Shown here in pieces: positions 1-9,883 of a stretch of 64,000 nt of DNA (position 1 is its first letter; each line of letters begins with the position of its first letter). The stretch is taken from positions 33,676 through 97,675 of the forward strand of contig NZ_FNQT01000006.1 of the NCBI RefSeq assembly GCF_900107665.1, given 5' to 3'. A program made the position numbers and the translations under genes. This DNA comes from Haloplanus vescus (GTDB taxonomy: Archaea > Halobacteriota > Halobacteria > Halobacteriales > Haloferacaceae). The notes beneath the pieces were generated by a model. That model was not told the origin of the DNA. It made no database searches and saw only the letters and a program-made list of their open reading frames with translations.

Positions 1-1
1 G

Positions 2-790
2 CGCGAGCGAATCGACCGCGTGGACAGCGTCGTCTCGGTCGGCCTCGACGCCGACCCGGACCGCATCCCCGACTTCCTCGACGACCGCGACCTGCCGCGC
101 TGGGCCTTCAACCGCCGAATCATCGACGCGACGCACGAACACGCCGCCTGCTACAAGCCCAACGCGGCGTTCTACGAGGACGCCGACGGGTGGCGGGCGC
201 TCCGCGAGACAATCGCCTACGCCCACGGGAAGGACGTGCCCGTGTTGCTGGACGCCAAGCGCGCCGATATCGGCAACACCTCGCGGCGGTACGCCGACTT
301 GCTCGACACGGCCGACGCCATCACGGTGAATCCGTACATGGGTCGGGACTCGCTCGACCCCTTCCTCTCTCGCGAGGAGGCGGGCGTGTTCGTCCTCTGT
401 CGCACCTCGAACCCCGGCGGCGCCGACCTGCAGGACCTCGAACTCGCCTCGGGCGAACCGCTGTACCGGCGCGTGGCGGCGCTCGCCGACCTCTGGAACG
501 AGCACGGAAACGTCGGCCTCGTCGTGGGCGCGACGGCGCCCGAGGAACTCGAGACGCTCCGGCAGGAGGTCCCCGACCTCCCCTTCCTCGTCCCCGGCGT
601 GGGCGCGCAGGGCGGCGACGCGGAGGCGGCGGTCGAGTATGGCCTCGCGGACGGCGTCGGCCTCGTCAACTCCTCGCGGGGCATCATCTTCGCGGGCGAG
701 GACGCCCCCGACGGGGACGAAGGGGCGTACTTCGGGGCGGCGGGACAGGCCGCCCGGCAGCTGCAGCGTCGACTCAACCAGTTCCGCTAA
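2..790 (+). CDS. pyrF: Orotidine 5'-phosphate decarboxylase, 5'-truncated by window edge
   Basis: This enzyme decarboxylates OMP to UMP, the last step of de novo pyrimidine synthesis, in the cytoplasm. The frame is open from base 2, so the gene begins left of the window. The GTG at 20 lies inside the conserved N-terminal strand (VDSVVSVGLD) and is not the true start. The active-site motif DAKRADIGNT is at bases 251-280, and the phosphate-binding end (VPGVGAQGGD, then NSSRGI) follows near 590-690. About 262 residues are visible, close to the full family length. Its TAA stop overlaps the stop of the convergent zinc-finger gene by four bases. The assignment is firm. Confidence 0.95.
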   Translation, partial: RERIDRVDSVVSVGLDADPDRIPDFLDDRDLPRWAFNRRIIDATHEHAACYKPNAAFYEDADGWRALRETIAYAHGKDVPVLLDAKRADIGNTSRRYADLLDTADAITVNPYMGRDSLDPFLSREEAGVFVLCRTSNPGGADLQDLELASGEPLYRRVAALADLWNEHGNVGLVVGATAPEELETLRQEVPDLPFLVPGVGAQGGDAEAAVEYGLADGVGLVNSSRGIIFAGEDAPDGDEGAYFGAAGQAARQLQRRLNQFR

Positions 791-927
791 CGCAGTCCAC
801 CGGCACAGCCGGCACACAGACCGCTCTCGCGGTCGTAGTGGGCCGGACAGACCGCGGCGCCACACGCGTCGCAGGTGTATCTGGCCGTCGCGGACTCACA
901 GACCTGACAGAGTGTCGTGACGCTCAT
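787..927 (-). CDS. Small zinc-finger protein (46 aa)
   Basis: This is a 46-residue protein with the paired cysteine pattern CQVC, CDAC, CPAH and CAGC, which resembles a B-box or HIT-type double zinc finger. A longer frame extends upstream but overlaps the next gene. I chose the ATG at 927 because the Cys pattern begins six residues later and upstream codons look non-coding. Haloarchaeal genomes carry many such proteins of under 60 residues, generally of unknown role. It could bind nucleic acid or a protein partner; the sequence does not say which. Confidence 0.75.
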   Translation of the reverse strand: MSVTTLCQVCESATARYTCDACGAAVCPAHYDRESGLCAGCAGGLR

Positions 928-995
928 GCGTGAGCGTTCGGCGGCCGGCGGTTTCAGCGTGTGGTCGGACTCGGGCACGTCGCCGTCGGCAATCG

Positions 996-1727
996 CTATC
1001 GAGCCATGGGCGACACACCGTCGCGCAGTTGCTCGAACGCCACCGACATCACCGCGAGGTTGAACAGCGTCACCGGCGTGAAACACGCGGCAGCGAGCAC
1101 CGGCATCACCACGCCGTAGCCCGCGAGAGAGAGGACGACGTTCGCCACGCCGAAGACGATGCCGACGGCGAAGGCGACGGCGAACACGACGACGAGGACG
1201 CCCAGAATCGGCAGGCGGTCGCCGCGCGAGAGCGCCCAGCTCCGCCGCATCGCCGTCACGAAGTTGTCGTTCTCGACGGCGATGTACATCGGCAGGAACG
1301 CGAAGCTGACCGTCAGGAAGATTCCGGGGACGAGGAGGAGGACGAAGCCGACGCTGACGAGCACCATCGTCACCAGGCCGCCGACGAAGAGGTTGGGGAC
1401 GGTCCACGCCAACCCCTCGGTGTAGTACTCCCGCGGGACGGCGTCGCGCTCGCCCGCAACGAACGTCCGCGTCGCGACGATGCTCATCGTCGAGAGACCG
1501 AGGAGACAGACGAGGACGACGACGCCGGCGAGGGGCGTCGGGAGCGAAACCGGCGTGGGGAGCGTCGCTTCGAGACCCCAGCGAGCGTACAGCGCGTTCA
1601 GAAAGGCGTTGTACCCGACCTGATAGACGACGTACAGGGCGGCGTAGACGACGGTAAAGAGCGCGCCGGTTCGACTGGCGAAGCGATAGCCGCCTTGCTT
1701 CAGGGCGGCACCGATTTGGAGGGACAT
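996..1727 (-). CDS. Polytopic membrane protein, DUF7847-like
   Basis: This 243-residue protein consists mostly of hydrophobic helices. I count about five to six, with strong ones near residues 25-50, 65-90, 110-150 and 170-230, joined by short loops. It starts MSLQIGAALKQGG, a beginning typical of a haloarchaeal family of unknown function (DUF7847-like, related to glycerophosphoryl-diester phosphodiesterase membrane domains). No catalytic residues are apparent. It is divergent from the J-protein gene at 1809, with 81 bases between them that probably hold both promoters. The function is unknown; the family name is from memory of the N-terminal pattern. Confidence 0.75.
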   Translation of the reverse strand: MSLQIGAALKQGGYRFASRTGALFTVVYAALYVVYQVGYNAFLNALYARWGLEATLPTPVSLPTPLAGVVVLVCLLGLSTMSIVATRTFVAGERDAVPREYYTEGLAWTVPNLFVGGLVTMVLVSVGFVLLLVPGIFLTVSFAFLPMYIAVENDNFVTAMRRSWALSRGDRLPILGVLVVVFAVAFAVGIVFGVANVVLSLAGYGVVMPVLAAACFTPVTLFNLAVMSVAFEQLRDGVSPMAR

Positions 1728-1808
1728 GCGCCCCGAAATCGTTGGTTATCTGTCGTGTATCTTTCGGTCCCCTCGGGGTCGACAGATTTCGCCGGGACGC
1801 TTACAGTC

Positions 1809-2303
1809 GTGGCACCCCGAAACGGGGACGTGGACAGGGACCGACTCGTCCTCGGACTCGCGGCGGTGTTCGCTGGCCTGACGGTGGTCCTCGTAGTCGT
1901 GGCGTTCGTCCGCCAACTGTTCTTGCTGTTCTTGGCGCTCCCGTTCGCGGCGACGACGTACCTGATGTGGAAGCACGCGACGGGTCGCATCGAGGCCCGC
2001 GCCCGGCAGCGAGTTCGGACCGGCCCTCAGCGCGGCGCTCGACGGCGTGACGCTCGCCGCCGCGTCGCCGACGGCGTGGGCGCCCGTTCCTCGCGAGGCA
2101 CCTCGCGTACCGCCCCGTCGTCGACTCAGTCGCTCTCCCGGCGCGAGGCGTACGATATCCTCGGACTCGACTCCGACGCGAGCGACGATGCGGTCAAGCG
2201 CGCCTATCGGGCGAAGGTAAAGGAGGTTCACCCCGATGCCGACGGCGGCGACGAAGCGGCGTTCAAGCGGGTGAAGCGCGCCTACGAGCGACTGCAACCG
2301 TAA
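1809..2303 (+). CDS. Membrane-anchored J-domain protein
   Basis: The N-terminal 40 residues form two hydrophobic segments. A basic, low-complexity linker follows, and a J domain occupies about residues 112-164. The J domain shows the expected start (REAYDILGLD) and the HPD motif within KEVHPDADGGDE. J domains stimulate DnaK-type Hsp70 ATPases, so this protein probably recruits DnaK to the membrane. The start is not certain: GTG 1809 is preferred, and GTG 1830 is an alternative. The frame runs open much further upstream, but there it is antisense to the membrane-protein gene and is not believed. It is not next to dnaK, so it is a specialised co-chaperone rather than the main DnaJ. Confidence 0.82.
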   Translation: MAPRNGDVDRDRLVLGLAAVFAGLTVVLVVVAFVRQLFLLFLALPFAATTYLMWKHATGRIEARARQRVRTGPQRGARRRDARRRVADGVGARSSRGTSRTAPSSTQSLSRREAYDILGLDSDASDDAVKRAYRAKVKEVHPDADGGDEAAFKRVKRAYERLQP

Positions 2304-2363
2304 TGTGACAACTATACACACACGACGGAAAGGGTTTTGTCGTGTGATTACCTACCGCGCCAC

Positions 2364-3965
2364 ATGACCGCCGATCGGGCCGTGCTGGAAGCGGCCCTGG
2401 AACGCGGTGAAGAGGAGGGCGGCCCAATCGAGTTCAAGGAACGCCTCTCCCGAGACGTCCACCTCAGCGACGGTCGGATGGAGAGTCTCGCAGCGCAGTT
2501 GCGCCATCGCGTGCTCTCCGGTGACGGCGAGGCGACGTACGTCGTCGGTGTCACGGACGACGGTCACGTCGCCGGTATCGAGCCGACGGCTTTCTCCGAA
2601 TCGATGGACGTGCTCTCCCTACTCGCCGAGGAGTCCGGCGCGCACATCGAGGACGTGGAGACGTGGGGCGTCGGCGGTGCAGACGGCGAGGGTATCGTCG
2701 GCGTCGCGACGATTCGTGAGGGATCCATTCTAGACACCGACGACTCCCACATCGTCGTCGGGACGGCGGGCCACGTCGACCACGGCAAGAGCACGCTGGT
2801 CGGGTCGCTCGTCACCGGCGAGGCCGACGACGGGCAGGGCGAGACGCGGTCGTATCTCGACGTGCAGCCCCACGAGGTCGAACGCGGCCTCTCGGCGGAC
2901 CTCTCCTACGCGGTGTACGGCTTCGACGCCGGCGGCCCGGTTCGCATGGACAACCCCCACCGGAAGTCGGACCGCGCCCGCGTCGTCGAGGAGGCGGACC
3001 GCCTCGTATCCTTCGTCGACACCGTCGGTCACGAACCGTGGCTTCGGACGACCATCCGTGGGCTGGTGGGCCAGAAACTCGACTACGGCCTGCTGACCGT
3101 CGCGGCCGACGACGGGCCCACCGAAACCACGCGCGAACACCTCGGCATCCTGCTCGCGACGGAACTGCCGACGCTCGTGGCCATCACCAAGACCGACGTG
3201 GTGAGCGACGAACGCGTCGCCGAGGTGGAACGGGAGGTGGAGCGACTGCTCCGCGACGTTGGCGAGACGCCGCTCCGCATCGAGCGACACGGTGTCGAGG
3301 CCGCCGCGGAGGAGATAGGCGACGTGGTGCCTGTCCTCCGAACCAGCGCCGTCGACGGCACGGGACTGGACACGCTGGACCACCTCTTCGAGCGACTGCC
3401 GAAGACCAACGGCGACGACGGCGACTTCCGGATGTACATCGACCGCACGTACTCGGTGACGGGCGTCGGCGCCGTCGCCTCCGGGACGGTCAACTCCGGC
3501 ACCGTCGAGGCGGGCGACCCCCTCCTCATCGGCCCCATGCCCGACGGCTCCTTCCGCGAGGTGGAGGTCCGATCCATCGAGATGCACTACCACCGCGTCG
3601 ACCGGGCGGAGGCCGGCCGCATCGTCGGCATCGCGCTCAAGGGCATCGCCGAACGCGACATCGAACGCGGGATGGTGCTGCTACCCGCCGATGCCGACCC
3701 CACGCCCGTCCGCGAGTTCGAGGCCGAGGTGATGGTGCTCAACCACCCCACGCGCATCGGCACGGGCTACGAACCCGTCGTCCACTTAGAGACGGTCAGC
3801 GAGGCGGCCATCTTCCGCCCCGAGGGCGGCCACCTTCTCCCCGGTGACCGCGGGACGGCGACGGTCGAGTTCAAATTCCGCCCCTATCTCGTCGAAGAGG
3901 GGCAGCGGTTCGTCTTCCGCGAGGGCCGGAGCAAGGGCGTCGGCACCGTCACCGACATCTCGTAG
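2364..3965 (+). CDS. GTP-binding translation-factor-like protein, GTPBP1 family
   Basis: This 533-residue protein has an N-terminal domain of about 130 residues followed by an EF-1alpha-like GTPase. G1 is GHVDHGKS near residue 136, G3 is DTVGHE near 219, and G4 is TKTD near 275. Two beta-barrel domains follow (GVGAVASGTVNSG and onward). Eukaryotic GTPBP1 relatives act in mRNA turnover and rescue of stalled ribosomes; the haloarchaeal role is not established. ATG 2364 was chosen over the upstream in-frame ATG at 2337, since the latter lies in the probable promoter (T-rich stretch near 2330). It appears monocistronic. Confidence 0.88.
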   Translation: MTADRAVLEAALERGEEEGGPIEFKERLSRDVHLSDGRMESLAAQLRHRVLSGDGEATYVVGVTDDGHVAGIEPTAFSESMDVLSLLAEESGAHIEDVETWGVGGADGEGIVGVATIREGSILDTDDSHIVVGTAGHVDHGKSTLVGSLVTGEADDGQGETRSYLDVQPHEVERGLSADLSYAVYGFDAGGPVRMDNPHRKSDRARVVEEADRLVSFVDTVGHEPWLRTTIRGLVGQKLDYGLLTVAADDGPTETTREHLGILLATELPTLVAITKTDVVSDERVAEVEREVERLLRDVGETPLRIERHGVEAAAEEIGDVVPVLRTSAVDGTGLDTLDHLFERLPKTNGDDGDFRMYIDRTYSVTGVGAVASGTVNSGTVEAGDPLLIGPMPDGSFREVEVRSIEMHYHRVDRAEAGRIVGIALKGIAERDIERGMVLLPADADPTPVREFEAEVMVLNHPTRIGTGYEPVVHLETVSEAAIFRPEGGHLLPGDRGTATVEFKFRPYLVEEGQRFVFREGRSKGVGTVTDIS

Positions 3966-4065
3966 ATGGGCTGGCACGGGTCGTCGCTCCGCGTCGTCGC
4001 CGTCGCCGTCTACACCGCGCTCGGGAAAATCGACGCGCACGCCGCCGGCACGAGAGTGACCGTCG

Positions 4066-5163
4066 TTAGGAGTCGGTGGACTCCTGAATGATATCGCGTT
4101 CGGCTCGCGACGGCGGGGTGTGAGTTGCTCGCTCTTCCTCGCTCCGGTCGAGCCAGTGGCAGGCGGCCTCGTGGTCGCCGTCGCCCTCGACGGACTGGAG
4201 GCCGGGCTGTTCGCCTGAACAGCGCCCGTCGATGAACTCCGGACAGCGCGGGTGGAACCGGCAGCCCGAGGGCGGATTCGTCGCGCTCGGCGGCTCGCCC
4301 TCGAGGTGCGTGCGGGTCCCGCGCTCGCCACCGACCTCCGGGATGGCGTCGAGGAGCGCCCGCGTGTACGGATGCTGGGGATTGTCGAAGATGTCGGCGG
4401 CCGTCCCTCGCTCGACAATTTCTCCCGCGTACATGACGGCGATTCGGTCACACACCTGCCGGACGACGTTGAGGTCGTGCGATATCAGCAGGTAGGAGAG
4501 GTCGAACTCCCGCTGAAGCCGGTTGATGAGGTTCAGAATCTGTGCCTGCAGCGTCACGTCGAGCGCTGACACGGGTTCGTCGAAGACGACGAGGTCGGGC
4601 TCGGTCACGAGCGCGCGACAGAGGCCGACGCGCTGACGCTGGCCGCCCGAGAGTTCGTGCGGGTAGGCACTCATCTGTGATGGGGTCAGCCCCACCTCCT
4701 CGAACAGGTCGGCGACGCGTGCCCACTTCTCCTCGCCCGAAGCGATATCGTGCACCGTGAGCGGCCGTGCGACGGTTTCACCGACCGTCTTTCGCGGGTT
4801 GAGCGACGACATCGGATCCTGAAAGACGTACTGTACCCGTCGGCGGATGGGTCGGAGCTGTCGCCCCGAGTACGTCTCGATGTGTTCGTTGTCGAAGATG
4901 ACGCTCCCGTCAGTCGGCTCGTAGAGCCGGGAGACTGTTCGTCCGAGCGTGCTCTTGCCGGATCCGGACTCGCCGACGATGCCAACCGTCTCGCCGGCGC
5001 GAACGGTCAGGTCGACGCCGTCGACGGCGCGGACGACTCGGTTCTCGCCGAACAGCCGGTCGAACAGCCCTTCATCGAGCGGGAAGTGTTTCTTGATATT
5101 CGTCGCCTGCAGGAGCTCTGCTCGGTTCGTCTCGGTGGCGGTGTCGCTGTCGCTTGTGCTCAT
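4066..5163 (-). CDS. dppF: Dipeptide/oligopeptide ABC transporter, ATP-binding protein (OppF/DppF type)
   Basis: This 365-residue ABC ATPase is the last gene of the peptide-uptake operon. Walker A is GESGSGKST at residues 64-72, the signature LSGGQRQR lies around 170, and Walker B with [12 protein letters not shown] lies near 195. The C-terminal cysteine-containing oligopeptide-transport extension ([13 protein letters not shown]) marks the Opp/Dpp subfamily. ATG 5163 overlaps the upstream gene's stop as ATGA, which decides the start over a longer frame reaching 5334. It would pair with the DppD-type ATPase to power the two permeases. Confidence 0.93.
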   Translation of the reverse strand: MSTSDSDTATETNRAELLQATNIKKHFPLDEGLFDRLFGENRVVRAVDGVDLTVRAGETVGIVGESGSGKSTLGRTVSRLYEPTDGSVIFDNEHIETYSGRQLRPIRRRVQYVFQDPMSSLNPRKTVGETVARPLTVHDIASGEEKWARVADLFEEVGLTPSQMSAYPHELSGGQRQRVGLCRALVTEPDLVVFDEPVSALDVTLQAQILNLINRLQREFDLSYLLISHDLNVVRQVCDRIAVMYAGEIVERGTAADIFDNPQHPYTRALLDAIPEVGGERGTRTHLEGEPPSATNPPSGCRFHPRCPEFIDGRCSGEQPGLQSVEGDGDHEAACHWLDRSEEERATHTPPSRAERDIIQESTDS

Positions 5164-6278
5164 CCGTCGGTCACCTCGGTAGCAGTTGTTCTGTCGTCGA
5201 CCGCGCCGTTCACCTCGCTGGCTCGTCGTGTCGGGCCGTCCCACGACACTTCGGGGTCGTCTCCCTCCGTGTAGAGATGACAGCGCGTCACGTGGCCGTC
5301 GTCGACGACGTGTTCCGGCAGGGGGTCGGAACACGCGTCGAACGCGGCGGGACAGCGGTCACGGAACGGGCAGCCGTCGGGGCGTTCGGACGGCTCCGGT
5401 GCTGATCCCGGAATCGTCGCCAGTTCGCCGTCGGACGGCGCCTGTTCGGGAATACTCCGGAGCAGGCCCTTCGTGTAGGGATGGGCCGGGTTCTCGAACA
5501 GCTGGTCCGTCCGCCCGTGTTCCATCACCGACCCCGAGTACATCACGGTCACGCTGTCACAGGTTTCCGCGACGACGCCGAGGTCGTGGGTGATAAGAAG
5601 CATCGCGACCCCGAACTCGTCACACAGATGCTGGAGTTCGTCGAGGATGCCGGCCTCCACGGTCACGTCGAGCGCCGTGGTTGGTTCGTCGGCGACGATC
5701 AGGTCGGGATCGCCCCCGAGCGCCGACGCGATCATCACGCGCTGGCGCTGGCCACCGCTCAACTGGTGGGGGTAGGTCATCGCCACGTCCTCGGGGTCTG
5801 CGATGCCGACGGTCTCCAGCAGTTCGACCGCGCGGCGCCACGAGGCGGCGGACGTGCGCGTTCCGGTGACGTACTTCCGCCGCAGTTCGCTCAGCAGGCC
5901 CGCCGATTCGTCAACGTCGCCGTGGTGTCTGACGACCTCGGCGATCTGTTCGCCGACGGTCATGACGGGGTTGAGCGCCGAGAGGGCGTCCTGAAACACC
6001 ATGGCGATGTCGTCGCCCCGAACTTGGCGCATCTCCGCCTCGGATTTCGCGTAGAGGTCCTCGCCGCGGTAGTCGAAGCGGTCGGCGGACACCTCGGCGC
6101 CGTCGAGGAGCCGCATGATCGAACGCGCAGTCACGCTCTTGCCCGACCCCGATTCGCCGACCAGTCCGTGAATCTCGCCGCTCTCGACCTGCAGGTCGAC
6201 GCCGTCGACCGCCGGGACGTCCGGGCCGCCCTGCACCGGGAAGGTCACGGCGAGGTTCTCGATATCGAGGAGCGTCAC
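5160..6278 (-). CDS. dppD: Dipeptide/oligopeptide ABC transporter, ATP-binding protein (OppD/DppD type)
   Basis: This 372-residue ABC ATPase has Walker A GESGSGKS at residues 41-48, signature LSGGQRQR, and Walker B with [12 protein letters not shown]. The C-terminal [11 protein letters not shown] extension is typical of Opp/Dpp ATPases. The GTG at 6278 overlaps the permease stop as GTGA, so GTG is taken as the start; the open frame running to 6803 is antisense-type shadow inside the permease gene. A segment of roughly 25 extra residues (around [13 protein letters not shown]) lies between Walker A and the signature, compared with shorter relatives. It is the second ATPase of the transporter. 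Confidence 0.93.
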   Translation of the reverse strand: MTLLDIENLAVTFPVQGGPDVPAVDGVDLQVESGEIHGLVGESGSGKSVTARSIMRLLDGAEVSADRFDYRGEDLYAKSEAEMRQVRGDDIAMVFQDALSALNPVMTVGEQIAEVVRHHGDVDESAGLLSELRRKYVTGTRTSAASWRRAVELLETVGIADPEDVAMTYPHQLSGGQRQRVMIASALGGDPDLIVADEPTTALDVTVEAGILDELQHLCDEFGVAMLLITHDLGVVAETCDSVTVMYSGSVMEHGRTDQLFENPAHPYTKGLLRSIPEQAPSDGELATIPGSAPEPSERPDGCPFRDRCPAAFDACSDPLPEHVVDDGHVTRCHLYTEGDDPEVSWDGPTRRASEVNGAVDDRTTATEVTDG

Positions 6279-7180
6279 GGTGCTCCCTCCTCCCCGCGTA
6301 CGTCGAAGGCGTCGCGGAGTGCGTCGCCGAACAGGTTGATGCCGAGGACGGTCACGACGATGGCGATACCGGGGATGATCGAAATCCACCAGGCCTGTCC
6401 GATGAGGCTCCGTCCCTGTCCGAGGAGCGCGCCCCATGTCGGCGTGGTCGGCTTGACGCCGATGCCGAGGAAAGAGAGCGTACTTTCGGCGAGCATCGCC
6501 CGCGCGACGAGGACGGTGAACTGGACGATAAGCGGCGCCACCGCGTTGGGAAGCACCTCCTCGACCATTATTCGGGTGTCCGTCAGACCGACGTTTTTCG
6601 CCGCGAGGACGAACTCCTCTTCGCGAATCGACAGCACTTCGCCGCGCGCGAGGCGGGCGAAGTCGTCGATGTACGCGAAGGCGATGGCGGCGATGACGTT
6701 CCAGACGCTCTGCCCGAACACCGCGACGAGCATGATGGCGATCAGGAGCCACGGGAACGCCCAGAGGACGTCCACGAAGCGCATGAGTGCGTCGTCGACC
6801 CACCCGCCGAAGTAGCCGGCGACGACGCCGAGGGTGACGCCGAAGACGGCGCCGATGGTGACGGCTCCGAGGCTGACGCCGAGGCTGATTCGCGCGCCGT
6901 ACATCATCCGCGAGAGCAGGTCTCGACCGAACGAGTCGGTTCCAAGGGGGTGAGCGCCGGTCAGCGACGGCGCTTGCATGAGTGCGAACTCCTGCGCCAT
7001 CGGATCGTACGGCGCCAGTTCGGGCGCGAAGGCGGCCGCGAGGACGAATAGGACGACGGCCGTCAGGCCGAAGGTGGCCTTGTAGTCACCCGAGAACGTC
7101 TCGCGGAGGCGGTCGAAGCGGTCGACACGGACCCCGAAGACTGTCCGCTCGTCGCCGTAGCCGCCGTAGTCGGCGCCCAT
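6275..7180 (-). CDS. dppC: Dipeptide/oligopeptide ABC transporter permease (DppC type)
   Basis: This 301-residue inner-membrane permease has one N-terminal helix (FGLTAVVLFVLAAAF), an extracellular loop with the DppC marker HPLGTDSFGRDLLSR, and then five helices. The EAA coupling loop lies in the segment VLAAKNVGLTDTRIM. The start ATG overlaps the TGA of dppB by one base, indicating translational coupling. It forms a heterodimeric channel with DppB. Confidence 0.93.
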   Translation of the reverse strand: MGADYGGYGDERTVFGVRVDRFDRLRETFSGDYKATFGLTAVVLFVLAAAFAPELAPYDPMAQEFALMQAPSLTGAHPLGTDSFGRDLLSRMMYGARISLGVSLGAVTIGAVFGVTLGVVAGYFGGWVDDALMRFVDVLWAFPWLLIAIMLVAVFGQSVWNVIAAIAFAYIDDFARLARGEVLSIREEEFVLAAKNVGLTDTRIMVEEVLPNAVAPLIVQFTVLVARAMLAESTLSFLGIGVKPTTPTWGALLGQGRSLIGQAWWISIIPGIAIVVTVLGINLFGDALRDAFDVRGEEGAP

Positions 7181-8139
7181 CAGGCCTCACCCCCGTAGCG
7201 GATCTTCGGATTGATAGACATGTACAACAGGTCGACGAAGAGGTTCATGAACACGAATATGACCGAGATGACGATGACCGATCCCTGCACGATGGGGAAG
7301 TCCTGTCGTTCGATGGAGCGAATCAGCAGACGCCCGAAGCCCTGAATGCCGAACACCATCTCGACGGCGACGATGCCGCCCAGGAGGAGCGCAAAGAGGA
7401 TGCCGGCGACGGTCACGACGGGCAGGAGCGCGTTCTGCAGGCCGTGTTTCAACAGCACCAGTCGCGGCGGCAACCCCTTCGCGCGGGCAGTCTGCATGTA
7501 ATCCTCGCTCAACACCTCGAGCATCGAGGACCGAGTCATGCGGGTGATGATGCCGGCGTAGGGGAGTCCCACCGCCGCCGCCGGCAGGATGACGTGGGCA
7601 AGCCACGGACCTACTCCCTCGCTGATCGAGGCGTAGCCGTACGACGGAATCGCCGACACGACCGACCCGACAGTCAGCAGGAGGACGATGCCGATCCAGA
7701 ACGAGGGCATGCTGATGCCGAGGAAGGCGACGCCAGTCGCGACGTAGTCCTCCCACTGGTTTCGCCGCGTCGCGCTGACGATTCCCGCGGGGATGGCGAT
7801 CAGAATGGCGATGCTAATACCGACGACCCCAATACTCAGCGTCGGTTCCGCGGCGCCGGCGATGCGTCCGAGGACGGGTTCGCCGGTGTATATCGACGTC
7901 CCGAAGTCCCCTCTCGCCAGGTCGGCCATCCAGCGGCCGTACTGGACGTAAATGGGCTGATCGAGGCCGAGTTCGGCGCGCACCGCCGCGATGGCGTCGG
8001 CGTCGGCGTCACCTCCGAGTATCAGGCGTGCGGGGTCGCCCGGGATGGACCTAATCGCGACGAACACCGTGGTCGCGACCACGTAGATGACCAGAATCGC
8101 TTGCAGCGTCCGTTTCGCGACGTACCGTTGGATGCCCAT
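7180..8139 (-). CDS. dppB: Dipeptide/oligopeptide ABC transporter permease (DppB type)
   Basis: This 319-residue permease has six predicted helices. The N-terminal pattern VATTVFVAIRSIPGDPA is characteristic of DppB, and the coupling loop (TARAKGLPPRLVLLKHGLQNA) sits near residues 200-220. The C-terminus MSINPKIRYG is conserved in the family. It begins one base after the stop of the substrate-binding protein gene and overlaps dppC by one base, so it is the second gene of a single operon. Confidence 0.93.
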   Translation of the reverse strand: MGIQRYVAKRTLQAILVIYVVATTVFVAIRSIPGDPARLILGGDADADAIAAVRAELGLDQPIYVQYGRWMADLARGDFGTSIYTGEPVLGRIAGAAEPTLSIGVVGISIAILIAIPAGIVSATRRNQWEDYVATGVAFLGISMPSFWIGIVLLLTVGSVVSAIPSYGYASISEGVGPWLAHVILPAAAVGLPYAGIITRMTRSSMLEVLSEDYMQTARAKGLPPRLVLLKHGLQNALLPVVTVAGILFALLLGGIVAVEMVFGIQGFGRLLIRSIERQDFPIVQGSVIVISVIFVFMNLFVDLLYMSINPKIRYGGEA

Positions 8140-8140
8140 T

Positions 8141-9883
8141 TCACTCGAGTTGTGCGGTGTGGAAGTTGCTCAGTCCGGCTTGATTCCCGACGCCGGTGAG
8201 ATTCGACGTGCTCGCCTTCGGAATTAGCGGGAACGTCGTCATGGCCCATGCGGTGTCCTCGAGGAACAGCTCTTCGGCCTGCCGGAGGAGTTCTGTTCGT
8301 GTCTCCATATCGGAAGTTCTGTAGTCTTCCTCGAGGAGGGAGTTGAACTCGGAGTTCTGGTAGAGATTCGCCTGCCACGCACCCGCCGAGCCGGACTCGA
8401 CCGGCGTCTTGAGCTGCTTCCACAGCGACATCCACGGGTCGATGTCGACGTAGCCGTCGTACATCACGAGTTCGTTCTCGTAGCGGTAGAGGTTGTCCCA
8501 GTAGGCCGACTCCTGCTGGACGTTGAGTTCGACTTCGATGCCGACCTGCGAGAGCATCTCCTGCACCACGGTCATCCGTCGCTCGTCGCTCGGAGTGCCA
8601 AGCAGCGAGAGGCTCATCCGCGGCTCGCCCGTGTAGCCGGCGTCGTCGAGGAGTTGCTGGGCCGCTTCTGGATCGTAGTACTGGCCCGGTTCCGGTTCTT
8701 CCTCGTAGAGCCACGCGATGGCGGGATTGAAGACGGAGTGTGCGGGTTCGGCGTAGCCGAAGAAAGCCCGTTCGATGAGCGCCTCGCGGTCGATGGCCAT
8801 GGCGATGGCCTCCCGAACCTGCGGGTCGGTCGTCGGAAGGTCCTCGTCCGACCACTTGTCGGTCGGCTCGCCGGCACCGCTCGCGTACTGCTGCCACTCG
8901 ACCTCTGCCGGGTCGTTACACAGCGGCGCGATGCAGAACCACGCGCCCGGATTCGTCCCCACGACGTCGAGCGAATCCATCGATTCGGCCTGCCCGGCGT
9001 TCTGTGGCGGAATGCTGTTGGAGTACTGAAGCTCCCCGCCCCGCATCGCCGTCCACATCGTCGATGGTTCCGGGATGAGGTCGATCCGAACCGAGTCGAG
9101 GTAGGGGAGTGCGTTCCCGTCCTCGTCCGTTTCGAAGTAGCCGTCGTGGGCCTCCAGTTGTAGGTACTCACCCGACTCGCGGTCGGTGAGTTCGAACGCG
9201 CCGCTCCCGACGGGCATCCGGTTGTACTCGTCGGGGTTCTCCGTGGCGCTCGGGGCATGGACGATGGTGCCCGCGCGTCCTGGCCCTCGGGTCAGGAACG
9301 AGATGAAGGGCCCGACCGTCTCCGAGAGGCTGATACGTAGCGTCGTTTCGTCTTCGGCAGTGATGCTCTCGACCGACGACACCTTCCCGAGATGCGGCGA
9401 GTCGTCGAGGCTCATGAGCCGTTCGAGTGACGCCTTCACGGCGGCGGCGTCGAGCGGGTCGCCGTTGTGGAACGTCGCCCCCTCCTTCAGGTCGAACACG
9501 TACGTCGAACTGTCCGGGAGCGACCAGTCGTTGGCGAGGTCACCCACAATAGCGCCGTCCGATCCAATCTTGACTAGCCCGCTGTAGATGTTCGAGGAGA
9601 CGTAGATCTCCTGGCCCTTGTCGATGTAGTGGGGGTCGAGGTACTCGATTTCGTCGATGTTCCAGCCGGCACTGATCGATCCACCGCTGGAGCCACCGTC
9701 GCTCGCTCCGCTCGATTCGTCCGAGCCGCTCGAACTGCTTTCGCCCGAGCTATCGGTCGATTCCGAGCTATCCCCGCTCCCACCGCTGCAGCCTGCCAGC
9801 CCGGTCAATCCGCCCGCTGCGAGTAGTTTCGTCGCCGTCCGTCGGTCGATCCGTGGTCCCTCGAGGTCCTCTTTGTCGAACAT
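8141..9883 (-). CDS. dppA: ABC transporter substrate-binding lipoprotein (family 5, peptide type)
   Basis: This 580-residue extracellular binding protein is the first gene of the transporter operon. The N-terminus carries a twin-arginine motif (DRRTATKLL) followed by a lipobox LAGC at about residues 31-34, so it is probably exported folded by Tat and lipid-anchored. A Ser/Gly/Asp-rich linker of about 40 residues comes next, as is usual in haloarchaea, and then the SBP_bac_5 fold (DWSLPDSSTYVFDLKEGATF near residue 115). The substrate is inferred as di- or oligopeptide from the transporter type; nickel or other solutes cannot be excluded. Confidence 0.92.
   Translation of the reverse strand: MFDKEDLEGPRIDRRTATKLLAAGGLTGLAGCSGGSGDSSESTDSSGESSSSGSDESSGASDGGSSGGSISAGWNIDEIEYLDPHYIDKGQEIYVSSNIYSGLVKIGSDGAIVGDLANDWSLPDSSTYVFDLKEGATFHNGDPLDAAAVKASLERLMSLDDSPHLGKVSSVESITAEDETTLRISLSETVGPFISFLTRGPGRAGTIVHAPSATENPDEYNRMPVGSGAFELTDRESGEYLQLEAHDGYFETDEDGNALPYLDSVRIDLIPEPSTMWTAMRGGELQYSNSIPPQNAGQAESMDSLDVVGTNPGAWFCIAPLCNDPAEVEWQQYASGAGEPTDKWSDEDLPTTDPQVREAIAMAIDREALIERAFFGYAEPAHSVFNPAIAWLYEEEPEPGQYYDPEAAQQLLDDAGYTGEPRMSLSLLGTPSDERRMTVVQEMLSQVGIEVELNVQQESAYWDNLYRYENELVMYDGYVDIDPWMSLWKQLKTPVESGSAGAWQANLYQNSEFNSLLEEDYRTSDMETRTELLRQAEELFLEDTAWAMTTFPLIPKASTSNLTGVGNQAGLSNFHTAQLE

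Noticed and set aside
20..790. GTG at base 20 as the pyrF start
   Set aside because: It falls inside a conserved strand of the enzyme and the frame is open to base 2, so the gene continues left of the window.
930..1808. Long plus-strand frame running into the J-protein gene
   Set aside because: It is antisense to the 243-residue membrane-protein gene, rich in Arg/Glu/Asp repeats, and lacks any domain; only the part after 1809 is believed.
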